DNA from: Candidatus Poribacteria bacterium
GTDB lineage: Bacteria; Poribacteria; WGA-4E; JAJDTR01
Length of the DNA stretch: 45,714 bases
NCBI GenBank assembly: GCA_028820655.1
Contig: JAPPIK010000059.1
Span: 32,956 to 78,669, forward strand
Direction: 5' to 3'
Numbering within the stretch: position 1 is the stretch's first letter; the number at the start of each line of letters is the position of its first letter. Made by a program: the position numbers and the translations under genes. Below the pieces are notes generated by a model that worked only from the letters and a program-made list of their open reading frames with translations, was not told the DNA's origin and did no database searches. This document shows, piece after piece, positions 34,781 to 43,600 of this stretch.

Positions 34781-35422
34781 CACTCCAGCGGAGTGCCATG
34801 TCAATAGACACGATTCCTCCTAGCGTCTGCACTCCAGCGGAGTGCAATGTCGAGTGTCACTTGATAGCGCGCCATTATCCCTGTCGCGATAATTCTTTCA
34901 GCAGGTAACCCCCTTGTACCGCAAACTGTTAGTTTGCGGATCACAATCCATCAGCGGGACACATTCATTCATCGCTTTATGACTGGCTGTAAAAAGTGTT
35001 CCTTCGTCGTCTGGTTTTCACTCCAGCGGAGTGAGGTGTCAATAGAACACGACTCCTCCTCGCGTCTGCACTCCAGCGGAGTGCTATGTCAATAGAATCG
35101 TGATGCGTCCAATCATCGCACTCCAGCGGAGTGCAATGTGGGGTGTTACTTGAGAGCGTCCCATCATTCCTGTCGGAATAATCCTTTCAGCAGGTAACCC
35201 CCTTGTACCGCAAACTGTTAGTTTGCGGATCACAATCCATCAGCGGGACACATTCATTCATCGCTTTATGACTGGCTGTAAAAAGTGTTCCTTCGTCGTC
35301 TGGTTTTCACTCCAGCGGAGTGAGGTGTCAATAGAACACGACTCCTCCTCGCGTCTGCACTCCAGCGGAGTGCTATGTCAATAGAATCGTGATGCGTCCA
35401 ATCTCCGCGCTCCAGCGGAGCG
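34781..35422. repeat. CACTCCAGCGGAGTG hairpin family, at least eight copies
   Basis: 15-base hairpins (6 bp stem, AGC loop) start at about 34781, 34830, 35019, 35069, 35119, 35308, 35358 and 35408; the last is the variant CGCTCCAGCGGAGCG, which also occurs at 155. Within each block they are spaced 50 bases apart. Confidence 0.85.
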
Positions 35423-35447
35423 CAATGTCGAGTGTTACTTGAGAGGG
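34870..35447. repeat. 289 bp direct repeat, two copies
   Basis: The sequence AGCAGGTAACCCCCTTGTAC recurs at 34900 and 35189, and the following 200 bases are nearly identical. Each copy has a perfect palindrome CCGCAAACT-GTT-AGTTTGCGG and three CACTCCAGCGGAGTG hairpins. A partial third copy precedes it at about 34672-34725. Confidence 0.85.
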
Positions 35448-35750
35448 GTTGGGTTTCCCAACCCTTTGGTCAATTGGTGACGGTAAGATCCCTATCGCGC
35501 TCCGTGTTCAGTCGCTTGATCCTTACGCTTGGGGACGTTACACGTAAGTACCAACCGCCCTAGATTACATCAGCGCCGTTGCACGCCCTGTTCCGAAAAA
35601 CCTGCCTCTTAACTAGCTGAAAATCGGTTATCCCGCCCGTTCTATCCATTCCGCTGCGGCATTGGTAAAACGGCCTCCCCAGTACACACGGTCAAGATTC
35701 TGACCTTCAATCTGGTTCGTCAACATTTCTCCACATTTTTTCTTTGCTGC

Positions 35751-35779
35751 ATAACCTCCAATCCACACAATGTGTCTAA
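35751..35779 (+). promoter_or_regulatory. ECF-type promoter-like motif upstream of sigma fusion 1
   Basis: ATAACCT (35751-35757), 16 bases, GTCTAA (35774-35779). Compare GGAACTT and GTCTAA of sigmaE-type promoters. The identical spacing and the shared CAATGTGTCTA core recur upstream of the second fusion gene at 40493-40521, although the distances to the start codons differ (about 45 and 172 bases). Suggests self-activation; untested. Confidence 0.5.
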
Positions 35780-35824
35780 TTAGTAGTTTCACCGATGCTT
35801 TCATTCACAAATTGGGTGGGTGTC

Positions 35825-38167
35825 ATGTATTCAGCCGACGAAAAGTTAGTGTCCCAAACCCTCGCGGGTGACCGCGACGCCTTCGGAATGCTGGTGCACA
35901 AATATCAGGATATAGTTTATTCCTACGCTTTTCAGAAGGTGAGGAACGAGGCTGATGCGCAGGACATCACCCAAGAGATTTTCCTACAGGCGTATCGTTG
36001 CCTCTATCAACTCCGACAACCGCATCTCTACCGAAGCTGGCTGTATACCATCATGTCCAATGAGTGCAAACGTTGGCTGGAGCGGGTTACCAAGAACCGC
36101 CGGCGCGAGGTTGCTATAGACGATACCGCCGATGAAGCGCTGCAGGTTGAGTCCGCGCACACGGCACCGGTCGAAGACAGGCAGGTGGATCTTGAACAAG
36201 CAATGTCCGCACTCCTCGACGAAAATCGGGTCGCCGTAGCGATGTTCTACATGGGTGACTGTTCGCTGAAGGAGATTTCAGAATTTCTAGGTGTCTCCGT
36301 GAACACCGTCAAAGGGAAGTTGCATCGTGCGCGCCAGCAACTTGGGGCTGCCATGTCCCAGCACTACGGCAAACTGTTGAAAAGCCACAAACTTAGAGGA
36401 GGTTTTCTCATGCAATTCATGGAGCATATTCGTCACGTACCGGCACCGGCGATGGGGTTCACGTGGAGTAGCGCAAGCATTGGCAAAAGCTTATTTGCTC
36501 TGATTACCGCGTTGTGCATCTTGATTGCGCTGGTTGGAGGACGAGAAAATCTGGCGATTGAATCATCAATAAATCAAACCGAGGTGGTACCAGTAAGTTC
36601 TAACCGATGGCCGATTGAAGTTACACTGATGACTCCCGCTGTCAACTCGGCACACACGTCAATCTCGGGCATACCGGTGCCAACGGGAAAACGTCCGCTG
36701 GATCCCTCGGGCCGTGGCCCAATAGAGCAGAGCGGTCGGTCAATTGGTCGAGAGGTGACATCCGCTGCCAATGGCGCGAAAACCCCTAATCCGCAATTCT
36801 CGGCGGCTATGGCGGAGAACGAGCCCAAAAAGCTGACCTTTTCTGGTCGTGTTGTTGACAGCGATGGTGGACCGGTGGCAGATGCTGAGATTTTGTATTC
36901 CGCAAAGTACAATCAGTCCGATTCAGTGGCCCGCACGGAGGATGATGGGACGTTTCGATTTGAATCTCCCCGTCTCGAACTCAAGGATTGGGAGCGTGTA
37001 AGCGTTATCGCTACGCATCCCGATCACGCCTTAGGGTGGCGGAAGCTTCGGCTTGAAGACACGGTGGATGTTGAAATCCGACTTGAAACGCCTGGGGTTA
37101 TTACCGGTAGGATTTTGAACGAAGATGGTGTACCAATTCAGAACGCGGTAGCACGGATTCAAGTTTTGTTCAGTGACAATCCCGCGCTGCTGGGGCGCGA
37201 CGAGGGCAGCCTGGCGAGTGATGCCATCCCCATTTCCCCCGCCACGACCGACGCAAATGGGGAGTTTATTCTTCGTGCATTGCCGCAAGGTATTACAACG
37301 AACCTGGAAACTCATGGACCGGGATACGCAAAGGAGTTGCACCTCAGGGTATCCGTCGGTACAACGGGACTCAAATGGCAATTGAAGCGTGAAGGTAGGA
37401 TTGCGGACAAACTCAGTTACACGGGAACCGGCGCACCGGTTGAAGACGCAACAGTCGCGCTCCAGGGAATTTATCCAACCACCGGGTGGGGGCGGGCTCA
37501 CGTCGATGCGGAAGGGAATTACATTCTGACCAACCTCGCGCCTGGTTTTTACAATCTTTATCTCTATGAGGGACCAGAAGGGTGGACGGCCGTCGCCAAA
37601 GAACAGATTAAAGTGGTTAAGGGACAAACCGTTTCCAACATGGATTTGACGCTGGTTCGGGGCGATTTCATCACCGGGCGAGTGACTGACCAAGACACAA
37701 GTGAACCGATTGTCAACCACCATGTCGGTTTTCACGACGCTGCCCGTCCGGAATCTCAGGCAGCCGGTCACGGAACAGAAACGGACGAAACCGGTGCGTA
37801 TCGCTTCCGAGCCGCGCCCGGCAGAGCACGGGTATTCGTCAGCGCGGCGCATGGCTATCTGGATGTCGGACAGACAAGAAAGCATGTTGATGTGGTTGAA
37901 GGGGAAAACGTCGCCGTTGATTTTCAGTTTTCGAAAGGTGCGGAATTAGCGGGTAGAGTTCTGACAGAGGCGGGTGAACCGGTCGCCGGAGTAAAAATTA
38001 CCGACATGCGAGAGCGGTATAAGGGGTATGGCAGATCAAACGAATCGGGTGCGTTTACGGTTCGCGGGTTACGGGTCGGACAAAAACTTACCCCAAAAAG
38101 CGGAGCATACCGGACTGGGATTACGCGGAACTGCCGAGGTCAAGGTCCAGCCGAATGGGTCGGTTGA
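35825..38167 (+). CDS. ECF sigma factor-transmembrane-carboxypeptidase-regulatory fusion, copy 1, 5' part (frameshifted)
   Basis: First of two tandem paralogues. Residues about 10-85 are sigma2 (RDAFGMLVHKYQDIVYSYAF, ADAQDITQEIFLQAYR); about 120-178 are sigma4 with helix-turn-helix (MGDCSLKEISEFLGVSVNTV). One hydrophobic helix follows at about 223-240 (LFALITALCILIALVGG), so the rest would be outside the cytoplasm. Five carboxypeptidase-regulatory-like repeats (type GRVVDSDGGPVADAEI) come before the frame breaks at an A5 run, 38095-38099; the last 23 codons are out of frame. The paralogue at 40694 continues without a break. The ATG at 35825 (MYSADEKLVS) matches the start of copy 2. An internal ribosome-binding site lies at 36395. 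If the frame is truly broken, the periplasmic part is truncated. Confidence 0.85.
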   Translation: MYSADEKLVSQTLAGDRDAFGMLVHKYQDIVYSYAFQKVRNEADAQDITQEIFLQAYRCLYQLRQPHLYRSWLYTIMSNECKRWLERVTKNRRREVAIDDTADEALQVESAHTAPVEDRQVDLEQAMSALLDENRVAVAMFYMGDCSLKEISEFLGVSVNTVKGKLHRARQQLGAAMSQHYGKLLKSHKLRGGFLMQFMEHIRHVPAPAMGFTWSSASIGKSLFALITALCILIALVGGRENLAIESSINQTEVVPVSSNRWPIEVTLMTPAVNSAHTSISGIPVPTGKRPLDPSGRGPIEQSGRSIGREVTSAANGAKTPNPQFSAAMAENEPKKLTFSGRVVDSDGGPVADAEILYSAKYNQSDSVARTEDDGTFRFESPRLELKDWERVSVIATHPDHALGWRKLRLEDTVDVEIRLETPGVITGRILNEDGVPIQNAVARIQVLFSDNPALLGRDEGSLASDAIPISPATTDANGEFILRALPQGITTNLETHGPGYAKELHLRVSVGTTGLKWQLKREGRIADKLSYTGTGAPVEDATVALQGIYPTTGWGRAHVDAEGNYILTNLAPGFYNLYLYEGPEGWTAVAKEQIKVVKGQTVSNMDLTLVRGDFITGRVTDQDTSEPIVNHHVGFHDAARPESQAAGHGTETDETGAYRFRAAPGRARVFVSAAHGYLDVGQTRKHVDVVEGENVAVDFQFSKGAELAGRVLTEAGEPVAGVKITDMRERYKGYGRSNESGAFTVRGLRVGQKLTPKSGAYRTGITRNCRGQGPAEWVG
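36395..36412 (+). promoter_or_regulatory. Internal ribosome-binding site and ATG inside sigma fusion 1
   Basis: AGAGGAGG (36395-36402), 7 bases, in-frame ATG (36410-36412). It lies exactly between the sigma4 region and the membrane helix and would start a separate membrane protein, MQFMEHIRHVPAPAMG. Copy 2 has the same arrangement at the same codon. Confidence 0.65.
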
Positions 38168-39497
38168 AATCCGGCTGCAAAGTTATGAGCGGACCAGAAT
38201 CTCCGGACGCGTGGTCAACCGCAGGGGAGAACCAATGTCGTCAGTGAACATCGATTTGATGCGCTGGGACCCCCTGCGAAACATGGGAACCAGTTCAACC
38301 GTTGCTCTGACGGATGGCGGCGGATGGTTCCGGGGGATTGGGCTTATCGTCGGCGACGAGTACACTGTCTCCGCTAATGCGGAAGGATATCGAGAGGCAG
38401 AGACTGAGATGTTCACCGCGATGGCTGAGATGACCCAAATCGCGGATCTCGAACTGTTGCCAGTTCTCAGTCAGTTTTTCATTGAAGGCCACCTCACGGA
38501 TTCCGCCGGCAAATCGGTCCGCGGTGCTCGGTTAAACATACAATACCCAGAGTTTAAGGAAACACTCACGGACGAAAACGGTGTTTTTCGGTTTGAAGAC
38601 CTCTCCATGGCTGTCATTAACGAAGTGAATATCGACCACCCGGACTACGCATACCATTCATTCAAGATCTTGAAAGCCAACCAGCGTCACGACTTTGTGT
38701 TAACCAAAGCGGATGGATACATCTCTGGCACGGTTGTGGATGCCGATGGCAATCCGATTGAACGAGCAAACGTGATGGTAGAAGCCGAAGAGGATTCCTC
38801 CGGATACATTTATTCAGGGGTTCGCGCCAACGTGCTTGGGAAGTTTGAACTCAAGCACATCAAAGACGCTATGGTATCAATTTATGTCAGCGCCGATCGA
38901 GACTATAAGATATATGAGGATATTGAGGTGAATCAGCGGGACTTGGTCTTGACGTTGACGCCGACGGAATGGGGACCGGAACCTACCCCGGAGGAACAAG
39001 CACGCATGAAGGCGCAGCAGGCATACGTCGAAGACGCGGAAGAGCGGTTCAAGACCTTGGTGAACCAACCTGCACCGGAGTTGGCAGTTTCGGAGTGGAT
39101 GTCCGGTCCGCCCATTTCCATTAGAGATTTGGAGGGCAAGACGGTCGCCCTGTATTTCTGGGATGACACGGAGATTTCTGATAGAATTCACTGGGCGTGC
39201 CTGCTAAATCTTTTGAAGGAAGTGTATGGAGAAAAAGGGTTCGTCTGTGTTGCTGTTTGTCCCGCCACAACCGAAATTGAGAGGGTCAAACAACACATTG
39301 CGGAACATTCGCTTAACTACTCGATCGGTCTGGACAGTTCATCAGACGTCATCGGCGCGGAGGGTGAAACCTTCGATCGATTTGCTTTTGGTTGGCCAGC
39401 CGCTCCATTCACTCTAATCAACGCTGCAGGGGAAATTACCGGACGAGTTTGGGACAGCGAACTCGAAAGTCAGATCCAAACCATGCTTGCGGATTGA
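38028..39497 (+). CDS. Sigma fusion copy 1, 3' part: carboxypeptidase-regulatory repeats and thioredoxin-like domain
   Basis: Real homology to copy 2 starts near 38100 (KAEHTGLGLRGTAEVKVQ); the ATG at 38028 only opens the frame and its first 24 residues read the other gene part out of frame. Three more repeats follow (ISGRVVNRRGEPMSSVNID, IEGHLTDSAGKSVRGARLN, ISGTVVDADGNPIERANVM). The last 160 residues are a thioredoxin/AhpC-like fold (NQPAPELAVSEW, VALYFWDDTEISD, FTLINAAGEITGRVWD). The position of the redox CxxC has no cysteine pair. Removing one A from the A5 run at 38095-38099 joins this to the 5' part, giving about 1,223 residues, the same as copy 2. Confidence 0.8.
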   Translation: MADQTNRVRLRFAGYGSDKNLPQKAEHTGLGLRGTAEVKVQPNGSVEIRLQSYERTRISGRVVNRRGEPMSSVNIDLMRWDPLRNMGTSSTVALTDGGGWFRGIGLIVGDEYTVSANAEGYREAETEMFTAMAEMTQIADLELLPVLSQFFIEGHLTDSAGKSVRGARLNIQYPEFKETLTDENGVFRFEDLSMAVINEVNIDHPDYAYHSFKILKANQRHDFVLTKADGYISGTVVDADGNPIERANVMVEAEEDSSGYIYSGVRANVLGKFELKHIKDAMVSIYVSADRDYKIYEDIEVNQRDLVLTLTPTEWGPEPTPEEQARMKAQQAYVEDAEERFKTLVNQPAPELAVSEWMSGPPISIRDLEGKTVALYFWDDTEISDRIHWACLLNLLKEVYGEKGFVCVAVCPATTEIERVKQHIAEHSLNYSIGLDSSSDVIGAEGETFDRFAFGWPAAPFTLINAAGEITGRVWDSELESQIQTMLAD

Positions 39498-39567
39498 GTT
39501 GTCCACTAATCAGAGTTGCGAATGAAATTCGAGTACTTTAAGGACGAAGTTAACCATCGCGCGCAGA

Positions 39568-39893
39568 CTAGATAAATTCCACCTTATTTTCTATATCTTC
39601 CGAGTCAAGGACTTCCCACATCAAGATGAGCCACTGGATGATTTCTCCAATGGCGCGTCTGCCTTGCCCACAATATACAACCCCGGTATGGTCACTCTGA
39701 ATACGCAGAAAGTCATCGTCATGCGTGACATCGACCCGCCCTTCAGACTTCGTAAATTTGAGTTGTTCCTCGTCGTCTGCCCCAATTAGTCCAGCCTCGC
39801 GTGTGGTTGTCACATCAACACCGCGCCCCTGAGTCCTTTTGCGATTGCCGAATTCACATTCTCATCAAGGTGGAATCTAATCGTTCGAGGCAT
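39568..39893 (-). pseudogene. DUF5615 PIN-like toxin, frameshifted
   Basis: From the ATG at complement 39891-39893 the frame reads MPRTIRFHLDENVNSAIAKG and LRGAVLM, then stops. The rest, VTTTREAGLIGADDEEQLKF, then GRVDVTHDDDFLRI, is in another frame. Adding one G to the G4 run (39826-39829 on the plus strand CCCC) restores a continuous DUF5615 protein with conserved acidic residues (LDEN, THDDDF). DUF5615 proteins are small PIN-like nucleases usually next to DUF433 antitoxins, as here; the start overlaps the antitoxin gene by 17 bases. Probably inactive if the frameshift is real. Confidence 0.75.
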
Positions 39894-40203
39894 CTCTTTG
39901 ATACCGTTCGTTGAGCTTCCGCATCAATAAAGAAGGCGTCTTGGCACGCATCTCGTCCTCTAATTTCCTTGCCTCTGCGATGCCTTGGCGAATTTCGTCT
40001 ATGTTGTCCATGAAATAGACAAGTGCGGCGTAGACATCCGCTAATGTGATTGAAGGATAGTCATTGACAATCTCGTATGGGCTTTTTCCCATCTCATCGT
40101 GCAGTATCACGATGTCTTGTACCCGAATTCGGTGTCCGGCAATGCGGGGTTTGCCGCCGCAAACACCCGGCGTGATTTCAATATGCGGTTTAATTGTCCC
40201 CAT
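39877..40203 (-). CDS. DUF433 antitoxin
   Basis: 108 aa. Typical DUF433 words: EITPGVCGGKPRIAGHRIRV, then DIVILHDEMGKSPYEIVNDY with PSITLADVYAALVYF. DUF433 proteins are winged-helix antitoxins that repress their own operon and pair with DUF5615 PIN-like toxins. The C-terminal part (residues about 75-108), charged and helical, would bind the toxin. AGGAGGT lies 5 bases before the ATG on the minus strand. The toxin gene follows with an overlap. Confidence 0.88.
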   Translation of the reverse strand: MGTIKPHIEITPGVCGGKPRIAGHRIRVQDIVILHDEMGKSPYEIVNDYPSITLADVYAALVYFMDNIDEIRQGIAEARKLEDEMRAKTPSLLMRKLNERYQRDASND

Positions 40204-40692
40204 TCTTTACCTCCTGAGTCTCCCGATTTCAACCATGTTGCGAGGCGTACTTCTAAGTTCTGCATGGCGTTCTCTACTGTTTATTGATTCCTCTGCGAAG
40301 AGTCATTGGGAGTAATAGTTGTTGATGTACGAAATAACCAAGTACGATACAGACTATATCGATATTATCAGATGTTAAACAATCGTGAGAGAGGTGACTC
40401 ATTGGTTTCATTTTAGTACACAACACCCGGGATTTCAACTGATTATTTTTTGGATTGGAAGGAATTGCCGGCGTCTCTTTTTTCTTCGCGATGCAACTTC
40501 TGCTGCACTCAATGTGTCTATTTAGTATACGCCTCTCACACTTCGGTTTACCGCAGCATGATATCACTTCTTGTCCAAGAACGTATGGATGGGCTATGCA
40601 TCGCCGATTTGCGCGGATTTTAGCGTGGGACTAGCAAGCCCGATTGTAGTTTCGTCCTTGCAACTGTTTCGGTTTTCTGACTAGGTGCCAAT
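40204..40692. other. Intergenic region between the antitoxin gene and sigma fusion 2
   Basis: 490 bases with no convincing gene; a 97-codon minus-strand frame is unlike any protein. It must hold the divergent promoters. The ECF-type motif at 40493-40521 is the only clear signal. Confidence 0.55.
40493..40521 (+). promoter_or_regulatory. ECF-type promoter-like motif upstream of sigma fusion 2
   Basis: GCAACTT (40493-40499), 16 bases, GTCTAT (40516-40521), with the same CAATGTGTCTA core as at 35768-35778. Both resemble the AAC and GTC boxes bound by ECF sigma factors. Confidence 0.5.
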
Positions 40693-40693
40693 A

Positions 40694-43600
40694 ATGCATT
40701 CGGTCGATGAAAAGTTAGTGTCCCAGACGCTAGGGGGTGATCGCGACGCCTTTGGTGTTCTGGTGCACAAATATCAGGAAATGGTCTACACCTACGCCTT
40801 TCAGAAGGTGAGGAATGAGGCTGATGCTCAGGACATCATGCAGGAAATTTTCCTGCAGGCATACCGCCGCCTCTATCAACTCCGACACCCGCATCTCTTC
40901 CGAAGCTGGCTGTACACCATCATGTCCAATGAGTGCAAGCGTTGGTTGGTACGTGTCACGAAAAAACGTCGGCGCGAAATTGTCCTGGAGGAGGCCACGG
41001 ACGAAGCGCTGCGGATTGAACCTTCTCACGCAGTACCCGTTGAAGGCTGGCAGGTAAATCTTGAGCAGGCAATTTCCGCGCTCCCCGACGAAAGCTGGAT
41101 CGCGGTGTCGATGTTCTATATGGGAGATTGTTCACTGAAGGAGATCTCGGAATTTCTCGGCGTGTCCGTTAATACTGTCAAGAGCAAATTGCACCGTGCG
41201 CGCCAGCAACTTGGGGGTGCACTATCCGAACACTACGGCAGGCTTTTGAAAAGCCACAAGCTTAGAGGAGGATTTCTCATGCAATTCATGGAGCAAATTC
41301 GCCATGCACCAGCGCCAACGATGGGGCTTGCGTGGAGCAGCGCATCTGTTGGCAAGGCAACTTTTGCGCTGATAGCAGCGTTGTGCGTCTTGATTGGACT
41401 CATAGGTGTGCGAAACGATTTTCCGACAAAGTTATCAACGAGCCAGATCGGGTTAACGTCGTCAGTCGTAAACCGATTGCCAATCGAAGTCACGCTTCTT
41501 AGGGCGGTTCCTTACTCAACGCGTTCGCCAATCTCCGGCATTCCGGTGCCGACGGGCGAACGTCCACTGGATACCTCCAGCCGCGTCTCAATAGAGCAGA
41601 GCGGTCGGTCAATTGGTCGAGAGATGACATCCGCTGCCAATGGCACAAAAACCCCCAATCCACAATTCTCAGCCGCTATGGTGGAGAACGCACCCGAAAA
41701 ACTGGCCTATTCCGGTCGCGTTGTTGACAGTGATGGTGAGCCGGTAGCAGATGCCGAAATTCTATATTCCGTGAAATACTCAGTAGAATCCGCTCCGCCC
41801 AAGTCTGTCGCGCAGACTACGGCGGATGGCACCTTCAATTTTGAGTTTCCTCGTCCCAATCTCAAGGAATGGAATCGTGTAGACATCGTTGCGGTACATC
41901 CGGATCATGCGTTCGGGTGGCGCAATCTTTCACCCAAAAGCGCGACGAACGTTGAAATCCAGCTCGCAACGCCAGCGGTCATCTCCGGCAAAATCATGGA
42001 CGAGGCGGGTGAGCCGATTCAGGCCGGAGAGGCATGGATTGGACTGTTGTCCAGCAGCGACCAGTTGTTGGGCGTCCACGCGAGCTATTTGCTGGAGGAC
42101 GTCATTCCCATCCCCCACGCCAAGTCTGATCCGAATGGTGAGTTTGTTATCCACGGACTGCCGAAAGGCGGGAAAACGATTCTCTTTGTTCAAGGACTCG
42201 GATACGCTAAGGAGAGGAGCGAAGGTGTGCGAGTCGGCACGGAGGGGCTCAGGTTCCGGCTGAAGCGTGAGGCGCGGATTGAAGGACGCCTCAGCTACAC
42301 GGACACCGGTGAGCCGGTGCAAGACGCTACGGTTGCGCTCCAAGGCATCTACCCGACAGAAGTATGGGAACATGTAGGGGTTGATGTAGATGGGAAATAC
42401 TTCCTGAAAAACCTCGCTCCCGGCACGTACAGCCTTTTTCTCTTCGAGGGGCCCGACGGGTGGACGGCTGCCGCTAATGAGCGCCTAGAGATCGTGGAAG
42501 GACAGACAGTCTCTAACATCGACTTGACCTTGGTTAGGGGTGGCTTCATCACCGGGCGGGTGACCGACGCGGACACGGGCGAGCCGATTGCCAACCAGCA
42601 CATTAGTTTTTATGACGCTGCGCGTCCGGAATCACAACAGGCGGCTAACCACGGTGCGAAAACGGACGAAACCGGAACCTATCGCTTCCGCGCCGCTCCC
42701 GGTAAGGCACTCGTTTACACCGGTGCGGAGCACGGCTATCAGGATGTGGGACAGATGAGGAGATATGTGGATGTCGTGGAAGGCGCGACCGTCGCCGTTG
42801 ATTTTGAGTTTACGAAAGGAGTAGAATTGAATGGTCGGGTTCTGACGGAGGCTGGCGAACCAGTCTCTGGTGCGCGGGTTACCGACATCGCTGGTAAATA
42901 CGCATATTTTCATGAGCATGGCCTGTCTGACGAAAACGGTGGATTTACTGTTCGTGGGTTGCGCACCGGTCAGAAGCTCATCCTTAAAGCAGAGCACAGC
43001 GATTTGGGATTGCGCGGAACAGCGGAAGTCGAAGTAAAACCTCGCGCATCAGTAGACATTCGGATTAGACCCTACGAGTTGGTCAAAGTTTCTGGGCGTG
43101 TGGTCAACCCCAAGGGAGAGCCGATTGCGTCTGTGAACATCTATCGAATGCCATGGGACCCCATGCGAAATTTAGGAATGAGTTCAATCGTCGCCGTGAC
43201 GAACGGCGACGGACGATTCGGTGAAGTTGAGCTCGTCGTCGGTGACCAGTACGAGATTTCTGCGGTCACAGAGGGTTATCGAGAAGCACGAACCGAGGAG
43301 TTTACCGTGACACCGGGAATGCACCAGATTTCGGATCTCGTACTACAGCCGGCTGGCGGTGCGTATTTCATTGAGGGACGCGTCACCGATACATCTGGTA
43401 AACCGGTGAGTGGAGCACGGTTAGTAACCTCGCAGCAATCGCAACACTGGGAAACACTTACTGACGCAAACGGCGATTATCGGCTTGAGAATCTTTCCAT
43501 GGTAGTTCTCTACAGTCTGGACATTATCCATCCGGACTACGCTTACCATACGTTTGAGATTCTGAAAACCAACCAGCGTCACGACCTTGTGCTGGTCAAA

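Larger units (their letters stand above)
34512..35750. other. 1.2 kb non-coding field of duplicated repeats
   Basis: No gene. Built from a 289 bp direct repeat and nine CACTCC-AGC-GGAGTG hairpins, each usually followed by a variant of AATGTCAATAG. Near the end come a GGTTGGGTTTCCCAACC hairpin (35447-35463) and an inverted GATCAAGCGAG unit (35487-35522). Confidence 0.75.

Noticed and set aside
38080-38105. Programmed frameshift site at the A5 run in sigma fusion 1
   Set aside because: The run is short, the needed shift is +1 rather than the usual -1 on such runs, no stimulator is evident, and copy 2 has no such site; a simple indel is more likely.
40274-40567. 97-codon minus-strand frame before sigma fusion 2
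   Set aside because: Cys/Lys-rich with no domain; it covers the promoter motif region.
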